NCBI GenBank assembly: GCA_916613615.1
Contig: OU744723.1
Location: forward strand, 60,582,239-60,646,238
Direction of reading: 5' to 3'
Source of the DNA: Steromphala cineraria
Lineage: Eukaryota > Mollusca > Gastropoda > Trochida > Trochidae
DNA: 64,000 nt
Position numbers and translations under genes: made by a program. Below are positions 48,657 through 61,100 of the stretch, piece by piece. Each line of letters opens with the position of its first letter. The stretch's first letter is position 1. Under the pieces are notes generated by a model. It saw nothing but the letters and a program-made list of their open reading frames with translations, had not been told where the DNA came from and did not search any database.

Positions 48657-51600
48657 TTTTGAGTTGATTCTTAGCAAAAGACAGATATCACATGTTCTGT
48701 CACTCATTTCTAACACTTTAGATGTAAAATATGCTGGTTGGATACAATATCCATGTCTCGAAACTCTTCAAACGGAAAAACTTTCCTCCTAATACTGCAA
48801 TGCCAAGGATTGACTATTTTAAGTGGGCGTGTCGCAGATGTCTTTAATTTTCGTTTGATTCCTAGCAAACTACAGATATCACATGATCAGTCACTCAATT
48901 CTAATACTTTAGATGTAAAATATGCTGGTTGGATACAATATCCATGTCTAGAAATTCATAAAACGGAAAAACTTTCCTCCTAATACTGCAATGCCAAGGA
49001 TTGACTATTTTAAGTTGGCGTGTCTCAGACGTCTTTAATTTTCGTTTGATTCTTAGCAAAAGACAGATATCACATGTTCAGTTACTCATTTCTAACACTT
49101 TAGATGTAAAATATGCTGGTTGGATACAATATCCATATCTAGAAACTCTTAAAACGGAAAAACTTTCCTCCTAATACTGCAATGCCAAGGATTGAGTATT
49201 TCATGAGGGCATGCTTCAGACATCTTTAATTTTTAGTTGATTCTTAGCAAAAGACAGAAATCACATGTTCAGTTACCCATTTCTAACACTTTAGATGTAA
49301 AATATGCTGGTTGGATACAATACCTATTTCTCGAAACTCTTAAATCTGAAAAACTTTCCTCCTCATACTGCAATGCCAAGGATTGACTATTTTAAGTGGG
49401 CGTGTCTCAGATGTCTTTAATTTTCGTTTGATTCTTAGCAAAAGACAGATATCACATGTTCAGTCACTCATTTCTAACACTTTAGATGTAAAATATGCTG
49501 GTTGGATACAATATCCATGTCTAGAAACTCTTCAAACGGAAAAACTTTCCTCCTAATACTGCAATGCCAAGGATTGACTTTGTTAAGTGGGCGTGTCTCA
49601 GACGTCTTTAATTTTGAGTTGATTCTTAGCAAAAGACAGATATCACATGTTCTGTCACTCATTTCTAACACTTTAGATGTAAAATATGCTGGTTGGATAC
49701 AATATCCATGTCTAGAAACTCTTAAAACGGAAAAACTTTCCTCCTAATACTGCAATGCCAAGGATTGAGTATTTCATGAGGGCGTGTCTCAGAAGTCTTT
49801 AATTTTCGTTTGATTCCTAGCAAAAGACAGAAATCACATGTTCAGTTACTCATTTCTGACACTTTAAGTGTAAAATGTTTTAGTTAGTTACAACATATAT
49901 GTCTCGAAACTCTTAAATCTGAAAAAAACTTTCATCCTGATACTGCAATGCCAAGGTTTGACTTTTTTAAGTGGGCCTGTCTCAGACGTCTTTAATGTTA
50001 ATTTGATTCTTAGCAAAAGACAGATATCACATGTTCAGTCACTCATTTCTTACAGTTTAGATGAAAAATATGCTGGTTGGATACAATACCTATGTCTAGA
50101 AACTCTTGAACCTGAAAAAACATCCTCCTAATACTGCAATACCAAGGATTGAGTATTTCATGAGGGCATGTTTCAGACGTCTTTAATTTTGAGTTGATTC
50201 TTAGCAAAAGACAGAAATCACATGTTCAGTTACCCATTTCTAACACTTTAGATGTAAAATATGCTGGTTGGATACAATACCTATGTCTCGAAACTCTTAA
50301 ATCTGAAAAACTTTCCTCCTCATACTGCAATGCCAAGGATTGACTATTTTAAGTGGGCGTGTCTCAGAGGTCTTTAACTTTCGTTTAAGTCTAAGCAAAA
50401 GACAGATATCACATGTTCTGTCACTCATTTCTAACACTTTAGATGTAAAATATGCTGGTTGGATACAATATCCATGTCTCGAAACTCTTAAAACGGAAAA
50501 ACTTTCCTCCTAATACTGCAATGCCAAGGATTGACTATTTTAAGTGGGCGTGTCTCAGACGTCTTTAATTTTCATTTGATTCTTAGCAAAAGACAGATAT
50601 CACATGTTCTGTTACTCATTTCTAACACTTTAGATGTAAAATATGCTGGTTGGATACAATATCCATGTCTCGAAACTCTTAAAACGGAAAACTTTCCTCC
50701 TAATACTGCAATGCCAAGGATTGACTATTTTAAGTGGGCGTGTCTCAGACATCTTTAATTTTCGTTTGATTCTTAGCAAATGATAGATATCACATTTTCT
50801 GTCACTCATTTCTAACACTTTAGATGTAAAATATGCTGGTTGGATACAATATCCATGTCTCGAAACTCTTCAAACGGAAAAACTTTCCTCCTAATACTGC
50901 AATGCCAAGGATTGACTTTGTTAAGTGGGCGTGTCTCAGACGTCTTTAATTTTGAGTTGATTCTTAGCAAAAGACAGATATCACATGTTCAGTCACTCAT
51001 TTCTTACAGTTTAGATGTAAAATATATTGGTTAGTTACAACATCAATGTAAAGCAACTCTTGAATGTGAAAAAACATCCTCCTAATACTGCAATACCAAG
51101 GATTGAGTATTTCATGAGGGCATGTCACAGACGTCTTTAAGTTTGAGTTGATTCTTAGCAAAAGACAGATATCACATGTTCAGTCACTCATTTCTGACAC
51201 TTCAAGTGACAATATGCTGATTGGATACAATAGCCATGTCTCGACACTCTTAAATCTGAAAAAAAATCCTCCTAATACTGCAATGCCAAGGATTGACTAT
51301 TTCATGAGGGCGTGTCTCAGACATCTTTAATTTTGAGTTGATTCTTAGCAAAAGACAGATATCACATGTTCTGTCACTCATTTCTAACACTTTAGATGTA
51401 AAATATGCTGGTTGGATACAATATCCATGTCTCGAAACTCTTAAAACGGAAAAACTTTCCTCCTAATACTGCAATGCCAAGGATTGACTATTTTAAGTGG
51501 GCGTGTCTCAGAGGTCTTTACTTTTCGTTTGATTCCTAGCAAACTACAGATATCACATGATCAGTCACTCAATTCTAATACTTTAGATGTAAAATATGCT

Positions 51601-53574
51601 GGTTGGATACAATATCCATGTCTAGAAACTCATAAAACGGAAAAACTTTCCTCCTAATACTGCAATGCCAAGGATTGACTATTTAAGTTGGCGTGTCTCA
51701 GACATCTTTAATTTTCGTTTGATTCTTAGCAAAAGACAGATATCACATGTTCAGTTACTCATTTCTAACACTTTAGATGTAAAATATGCTGGTTGGATAC
51801 AATATCCATGTCTAGAAACTCTTAAAACGGAAAAACTTTCCTCCTAATACTGCAATGCCAAGGATTGAGTATTTCATGAGGGCATGTTTCAGACGTCTTT
51901 AATTTTGAGTTGATTCTTAGCAAAAGACAGAAATCACATGTTCAGTTACCCATTTCTAACACTTTAGATGTAAAATATGCTGGTTGGATACAATACCTAT
52001 GTCTCGAAACTCTTAAATCTGAAAAACTTTCCTCCTCATACTGCAATGCCAAGGATTGACTATTTTAAGTGGGCGTGTCTCAGATGTCTTTAATTTTCGT
52101 TTGATTCTTAGCAAAAGACAGATATCACATGTTCAGTCACTCATTTCTAACACTTTAGATGTAAAATATGCTGGTTGGATACAATATCCATGTCTAGAAA
52201 CTCTTCAAACGGAAAAACTTTCCTCCTAATACTGCAATGCCAAGGATTGACTTTGTTAAGTGGGCGTGTCTCAGACGTCTTTAATTTTGAGTTGATTCTT
52301 AGCAAAAGACAGATATCACATGTTCTGTCACTCATTTCTAACACTTTAGATGTAAAATATGCTGGTTGGATACAATATCCATGTCTAGAAACTCTTAAAA
52401 CGGAAAAACTTTCCTCCTAATACTGCAATGCCAAGGATTGAGTATTTCATGAGGGCGTATCTCAGAAGTCTTTAATTTTCGTTTGATTCCTAGCAAAAGA
52501 CAGAAATCACATGTTCAGTTACTCATTTCTGACACTTTAAGTGTAAAATGTTTTAGTTAGTTACAACATATATGTCTCGAAACTCTTAAATCTGAAAAAA
52601 ACTTTCATCCTGATACTGCAATGCCAAGGTTTGACTTTTTTAAGTGGGCCTGTCTCAGACGTTTTTAATGTTAATTTGATTCTTAGCAAAAGACAGATAT
52701 CACATGTTCTGTCACTCATTTCTAACACTTTAGATGTAAAATATGCTGGTTGGATACAATATCCATGTCTCGAAACTCTTAAAACGGAAAAACTTTCCTC
52801 CTAATACTGCAATGCCAAGGATTGACTATTTTAAGTGGGCGTGTCTCAGAGGTCTTTACTTTTCGTTTGATTCCTAGCAAACTACAGATATCACATGATC
52901 AGTCACTCAATTCTAATACTTTAGATGTAAAATATGCTGGTTGGATACAATATCCATGTCTAGAAACTCATAAAACGGAAAAACTTTCCTCCTAATACTG
53001 CAATGCCAAGGATTGACTATTTAAGTTGGCGTGTCTCAGACATCTTTAATTTTCGTTTGATTCTTAGCAAAAGACAGATATCACATGTTCAGTTACTCAT
53101 TTCTAACACTTTAGATGTAAAATATGCTGGTTGGATACAATATCCATGTCTAGAAACTCTTAAAACGGAAAAACTTTCCTCCTAATACTGCAATGCCAAG
53201 GATTGAGTATTTCATGAGGGCATGTTTCAGACGTCTTTAATTTTGAGTTGATTCTTAGCAAAAGACAGAAATCACATGTTCAGTTACCCATTTCTAACAC
53301 TTTAGATGTAAAATATGCTGGTTGGATACAATATCCATGTCTCGAAACTCTTAAAACGGAAAAACTTTCCTCCTAATACTGCAATGCCAAGGATTGACTA
53401 TTTTAAGTGGGCGTGTCTCAGAGGTCTTTACTTTTCGTTTGATTCCTAGCAAACTACAGATATCACATGATCAGTCACTCAATTCTAATACTTTAGATGT
53501 AAAATATGCTGGTTGGATACAATATCCATGTCTAGAAACTCATAAAACGGAAAAACTTTCCTCCTAATACTGCA

Positions 53575-56500
53575 ATGCCAAGGATTGACTATTTAAGTTG
53601 GCGTGTCTCAGACATCTTTAATTTTCGTTTGATTCTTAGCAAAAGACAGATATCACATGTTCAGTTACTCATTTCTAACACTTTAGATGTAAAATATGCT
53701 GGTTGGATACAATATCCATGTCTAGAAACTCTTAAAACGGAAAAACTTTCCTCCTAATACTGCAATGCCAAGGATTGAGTATTTCATGAGGGCATGTTTC
53801 AGACGTCTTTAATTTTGAGTTGATTCTTAGCAAAAGACAGAAATCACATGTTCAGTTACCCATTTCTAACACTTTAGATGTAAAATATGCTGGTTGGATA
53901 CAATACCTATGTCTCGAAACTCTTAAATCTGAAAAACTTTCCTCCTCATACTGCAATGCCAAGGATTGACTATTTTAAGTGGGCGTGTCTCAGATGTCTT
54001 TAATTTTCGTTTGATTCTTAGCAAAAGACAGATATCACATGTTCAGTCACTCATTTCTAACACTTTAGATGTAAAATATGCTGGTTGGATACAATATCCA
54101 TGTCTAGAAACTCTTCAAACGGAAAAACTTTCCTCCTAATACTGCAATGCCAAGGATTGACTTTGTTAAGTGGGCGTGTCTCAGACGTCTTTAATTTTGA
54201 GTTGATTCTTAGCAAAAGACAGATATCACATGTTCTGTCACTCATTTCTAACACTTTAGATGTAAAATATGCTGGTTGGATACAATATCCATGTCTAGAA
54301 ACTCTTAAAACGGAAAAACTTTCCTCCTAATACTGCAATGCCAAGGATTGAGTATTTCATGAGGGCGTATCTCAGAAGTCTTTAATTTTCGTTTGATTCC
54401 TAGCAAAAGACAGAAATCACATGGTCAGTTACTCATTTCTGACACTTTAAGTGTAAAATGTTTTAGTTAGTTACAACATATATGTCTCGAAACTCTTAAA
54501 TCTGAAAAAAACTTTCATCCTGATACTGCAATGCCAAGGTTTGACTTTTTTAAGTGGGCCTGTCTCAGACGTCTTTAATGTTAATTTGATTCTTAGCAAA
54601 AGACAGATATCACATGTTCAGTCACTCATTTCTTACAGTTTAGATGAAAAATATGCTGGTTGGATACAATACCTATGTCTAGAAACTCTTGAACCTGAAA
54701 AAACATCCTCCTAATACTGCAATACCAAGGATTGAGTATTTCATGAGGGCATGTTTCAGAAGTCTTTAATTATGAGTTGATTCTTAGCAAAAGACAGAAA
54801 TCACATGTTCAGTTACCCATTTCTAACACTTTAGATGTAAAATATGCTGGTTGGATACAATACCTATGTCTCGAAACTCTTAAATCTGAAAAACTTTCCT
54901 CCTCATACTGCAATGCCAAGGATTGACTATTTTAAGTGGGCGTGTTTCAGACGTCTTTAACTTTCGTTTAAGTGTAAGCAAAAGACAGATATCACATGTT
55001 CTGTCACTCATTTCTAACACTTTAGATGTAAAATATGCTGGTTGGATACAATATCCATGTCTCGAAACTCTTAAAACGGAAAAACTTTCCTCCTAATACT
55101 GCAATGCCAAGGATTGACTATTTTAAGTGGGCGTGTCTCAGAGGTCTTTACTTTTCGTTTGATTCCTAGCAAACTACAGATATCACATGATCAGTCACTC
55201 AATTCTAATACTTTAGATGTAAAATATGCTGGTTGGATACAATATCCATGTCTAGAAACTCATAAAACGGAAAAACTTTCCTCCTAATACTGCAATGCCA
55301 AGGATTGACTATTTAAGTTGGCGTGTCTCAGACATCTTTAATTTTCGTTTGATTCTTAGCAAAAGACAGATATCACATGTTCAGTTACTCATTTCTAACA
55401 CTTTAGATGTAAAATATGCTGGTTGGATACAATATCCATGTCTAGAAACTCTTAAAACGGAAAAACTTTCCTCCTAATACTGCAATGCCAAGGATTGAGT
55501 ATTTCATGAGGGCATGTTTCAGACGTCTTTAATTTTGAGTTGATTCTTAGCAAAAGACAGAAATCACATGTTCAGTTACCCATTTCTAACACTTTAGATG
55601 TAAAATATGCTGGTTGGATACAATATCCATGTCTCGAAACTCTTAAAACGGAAAAACTTTCCTCCTAATACTGCAATGCCAAGGATTGACTATTTTAAGT
55701 GGGCGTGTCTCAGAGGTCTTTACTTTTCGTTTGATTCCTAGCAAACTACAGATATCACATGATCAGTCACTCAATTCTAATACTTTAGATGTAAAATATG
55801 CTGGTTGGATACAATATCCATGTCTAGAAACTCATAAAACGGAAAAACTTTCCTCCTAATACTGCAATGCCAAGGATTGACTATTTAAGTGGGCGTGTCT
55901 CAGACATCTTTAATTTTCGTTTGATTCTTAGCAAAAGACAGATATCACATGTTCAGTTACTCATTTCTAACACTTTAGATGTAAAATATGCTGGTTGGAT
56001 ACAATATCCATGTCTAGAAACTCTTAAAACGGAAAAACTTTCCTCCTAATACTGCAATGCCAAGGATTGAGTATTTCATGAGGGCATGTTTCAGACGTCT
56101 TTAATTTTGAGTTGATTCTTAGCAAAAGACAGAAATCACATGTTCAGTTACCCATTTCTAACACTTTAGATGTAAAATATGCTGGTTGGATACAATACCT
56201 ATGTCTCGAAACTCTTAAATCTGAAAAACTTTCCTCCTCATACTGCAATGCCAAGGATTGATTATTTTAAGTGGGCGTGTCTCAGATGTCTTTAATTTTC
56301 GTTTGATTCTTAGCAAAAGACAGATATCACATGTTCAGTCACTCATTTCTAACACTTTAGATGTAAAATATGCTGGTTGGATACAATATCCATGTCTAGA
56401 AACTCTTCAAACGGAAAAACTTTCCTCCTAATACTGCAATGCCAAGGATTGACTTTGTTAAGTGGGCGTGTCTCAGACGTCTTTAATTTTGAGTTGATTC

Positions 56501-58175
56501 TTAGCAAAAGACAGATATCACATGTTCTGTCACTCATTTCTAACACTTTAGATGTAAAATATGCTGGTTGGATACAATATCCATGTCTAGAAACTCTTAA
56601 AACGGAAAAACTTTCCTCCTAATACTGCAATGCCAAGGATTGAGTATTTCATGAGGGCGTATCTCAGAAGTCTTTAATTTTCGTTTGATTCCTAGCAAAA
56701 GACAGAAATCACATGTTCAGTTACTCATTTCTGACACTTTAAGTGTAAAATGTTTTAGTTAGTTACAACATATATGTCTCGAAACTCTTAAATCTGAAAA
56801 AAACTTTCATCCTGATACTGCAATGCCAAGGTTTGACTTTTTTAAGTGGGCCTGTCTCAGACGTCTTTAATGTTAATTTGATTCTTAGCAAAAGACAGAT
56901 ATCACATGTTCAGTCACTCATTTCTTACAGTTTAGATGAAAAATATGCTGGTTGGATACAATACCTATGTCTAGAAACTCTTGAACCTGAAAAAACATCC
57001 TCCTAATACTGCAATACCAAGGATTGAGTATTTCATGAGGGCATGTTTCAGAAGTCTTTAATTATGAGTTGATTCTTAGCAAAAGACAGAAATCACATGT
57101 TCAGTTACCCATTTCTAACACTTTAGATGTAAAATATGCTGGTTGGATACAATACCTATGTCTCGAAACTCTTAAATCTGAAAAACTTTCCTCCTCATAC
57201 TGCAATGCCAAGGATTGACTATTTTAAGTGGGCGTGTTTCAGACGTCTTTAACTTTCGTTTAAGTGTAAGCAAAAGACAGATATCACATGTTCTGTCACT
57301 CATTTCTAACACTTTAGATGTAAAATATGCTGGTTGGATACAATATCCATGTCTCGAAACTCTTAAAACGGAAAAACTTTCCTCCTAATACTGCAATGCC
57401 AAGGATTGACTATTTTAAGTGGGCGTGTCTCAGAGGTCTTTACTTTTCGTTTGATTCCTAGCAAACTACAGATATCACATGATCAGTCACTCAATTCTAA
57501 TACTTTAGATGTAAAATATGCTGGTTGGATACAATATCCATGTCTAGAAACTCATAAAACGGAAAAACTTTCCTCCTAATACTGCAATGCCAAGGATTGA
57601 CTATTTTAAGTTGGCGTGTCTCAGACGTCTTTAATTTTCGTTTGATTCTTAGCAAAAGACAGATATCACATGTTCAGTTACTCATTTCTAACACTTTAGA
57701 TGTAAAATATGCTGGTTGGATACAATATCCATGTCTAGAAACTCTTAAAACGGAAAAACTTTCCTCCTAATACTGCAATGCCAAGGATTGAGTATTTCAT
57801 GAGGGCATGTTTCAGACGTCTTTAATTTTGAGTTTAATTTTGAGTTGATTCTTAGCAAAAGACAGAAATCACATGTTCAGTTACCCATTTCTAACACTTT
57901 AGATGTAAAATATGCTGGTTGGATACAATACCTATGTCTCGAAACTCTTAAATCTGAAAAACTTTCCTCCTCATACTGCAATGCCAAGGATTGACTATTT
58001 TAAGTGGGCGTGTCTCAGAGGTCTTTAACTTTCGTTTAAGTCTAAGCAAAAGACAGATATCACATGTTCTGTCACTCATTTCTAACACTTTAGATGTCAA
58101 ATATGCTGGTTGGATACAATATCCATGTCTCGAAACTCTTAAAACGGAAAAACTTTCCTCCTAATACTGCAATGC
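53575..58175 (+). repeat. Segmental duplication of 43250-47850 within the satellite
   Basis: Landmarks are offset by exactly 10,325 bases: 43250/53575, 43732/54057, 44970/55295, 45542/55867 and 46024/56349. Private variants travel with them: GGATTGATTATTTTAAG at 45936 and 56261, and a 12-base TTTAATTTTGAG duplication near 47500 and 57825. Neither variant is seen elsewhere in the array. Confidence 0.8.
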
Positions 58176-61100
58176 CAAGGATTGACTATTTTAAGTGGGC
58201 GTGTCTCAGACATCTTTAATTTTCGTTTGATTCTTAGCAAAAGATAGATATCACATTTTCTGTCACTCATTTCTAACACTTTAGATGTAAAATGTGCTGG
58301 TTGGATACATTATCCATGTCTCGAAACTCTTCAAACGGAAAAACTTTCCTCCTAATACTGCAATGCCAAGGATTGACTTTGTTAAGTGGGCGTGTCTCAG
58401 ACGTCTTTAATTTTGAGTTGATTCTTAGCAAAAGACAGATATCACATGTTCAGTCACTCATTTCTTACAGTTTAGATGTAAAATATATTTGATAGTTACA
58501 ACATGAATGTCAAGCAACTCTTGAACCTGAAAAAACATCCTCCTAATACTGCAATACCAAGGATTGAGTATTTCATGAGGGCATGTTTCAGACGTCTTTA
58601 ATTTTGAGTTGATTCTTAGCAAAAGACAGAAATCACATGTTCAGTTACTCATTTCTGACACTTTAAGTGTAAAATATGTTGGTTGGATACAATACCTATG
58701 TCTCGAAACTCTTAAATCTGAAAAACTTTCCTCCTCATACTGCAATGCCAAGGATTGACTATTTTAAGTGGGTGTGTTTCAGATGTCTTTAACTTTCGTT
58801 TAAGTCTAAGCAAAAGACAGATATCACATGTTCTGTCACTCATTTCTAACACTTTAGATGTAAAATATGCTGGTTGGATACAATATCCATGTCTCAAAAC
58901 TCTTAAAACGAAAAAACTTTCCTCCTAATACAGCAATGCCAAGGATTGACTATTTTAAGTGGGCGTGTCTCAGATGTCTTTACTTTTCGTTTGATTCCTA
59001 GCAAACTACAGATATCACATGATCAGTCACTCAATTCTAATACTTTAGATGTAAAATATGCTGGTTGGATACAATATCCATGTCTCGAAACTCATAAAAC
59101 GGAAAAACTTTCCTCCTAATACTGCAATGCCAAGGATTGACTTTGTTAAGTGGGTGTGTCTCAGACGTCTTTAATTTTCGTTTGATTCTTAGCAAAAGAT
59201 AGATATCACATGTTCAGTCACTCATTTCTAACACTTTAGATGTAAAATATGCTGGTTGGATACAATATCCATGTCTCGAAACTCTTCAAACGGAAAAACT
59301 TTCCTCCTAATACTGCAATGCCAAGGATTGACTTTGTTAAGTGGGCGTGTCTCAGACGTCATTAATTTTGAGTTGATTCTTAGCAAAAGACAGATATCAC
59401 ATGTTCTGTCACTCATTTCTAACACTTTAGATGTAAAATATGCTGGTTGGATACAACATCCATGTCTCGAAACTTTTAAAACGGAAAAACTTTCCTCCTA
59501 ATACTGCAATGCCAAGGATTGACTATTTTAAGTGGGCGTGTCTCAGACATCTTTAATTTTCGTTTGATTCTTAGCAAAAGATAGATATCACGTGTTCTGT
59601 CACTCATTTCTAACACTTTAGATGTAAAATATGCTGGTTGGATACAATATCCATGTCTCGAAACTCTTAAAACGGAAAAACTTTCCTCCTAATACTGCAA
59701 TGCCAAAGTTTGACTTTGTTAAGTGGGCGTGTCTCAGACGTCATTAATTTTGAGTTGATTCTTAGCAAAAGACAGATATCACATGTTCTGTCACTCATTT
59801 CTAACACTTTAGATGTAAAATATGCTGGTTGGATACAACATCCATGTCTCGAATCTCTTAAAACGGAAAAAGTTTCCTCCTAATACTGCAATGCCAAGGA
59901 TTGACTATTTTAAGTGGGCGTGTCTCAGACGTCATTAATTTTGAGTTGATTCTTAGCAAAAGACAGATATCACATGTTCTGTCACTCATTTTTAACACTT
60001 TAGATGTAAAATATGCTGGTTGGATACAACATCCATGTCTCGAAACTCTTAAAACGGAAAAAGTTTCCTCCTAATACTGCAATGCCAAGGATTGACTATT
60101 TTAAGTGGGCGTGTCTCAGACGTCTTTAATTTTCGTTTGATTCTTAGCAAAAGACAGATATCACATGTTCTGTTACTCATTTCTAACACTTTAGATGTAA
60201 AATATGCTGGTTGGATACAACATCCATGTCTCGAAACTCTTAAAACGGAAAACTTTCCTCCTAATACTGCAATGCCAAGGATTGACTATTTTAAGTGGGC
60301 GTGTCTCAGACATCTTTAATTTTCGTTTGATTCTTAGCAAAAGATAGATATCACATGTTCTGTCACTCATTTCTAACACTTTAGATGTAAAATGTGCTGG
60401 TTGGATACATTATCCATGTCTCGAAACTCTTCAAACGGAAAAACTTTCCTCCAAATACTGCAATGCCAAGGATTGACTTTGTTAAGTGGGCGTGTCTCAG
60501 ACGTCTTTAATTTTGAGTTGATTCTTAGCAAAAGACAGATATCACATGTTCAGTCACTCATTTCTTACAGTTTAGATGTAAAATATATTTGATAGTTACA
60601 ACATCAATGTCAAACAACTCCTGAATGTGAAAAAACATCCTCCTAATACTGCAATACCAAGGATTGAGTATTTCATGAGGGCATGTTTCAGACGTCTTTA
60701 ATTTTGAGTTGATTCTTAGCAAAAGACAGAAATCACATGTTCAGTTACTCATTTCTGACACTTTAAGTGTAAAATATGCTGGTTGGATACAATACCTATG
60801 TCTAGAAACTCTTAAATCTGAAAAAATTCCTCCTAATACTGCAATGCCAAGGATTGACTATTTTAAGTGGGCGTGTTTCAGACGTCTTTAACTTTCGTTT
60901 AAGTGTAAGCAAAAGACAGATATCACATGTTCTGTCACTCATTTCTAACACTCTAGATGTAAAATATGCTGGTTGGATACAATACCTATGTCTAGAAACT
61001 CTTAAATCTGAAAAAATTCCTCCTAATACTGCAATGCCAAGGATTGACTATTTTAAGTGGGCGTGTTTCAGACGTCTTTAACTTTCGTTTAAGTGTAAGC

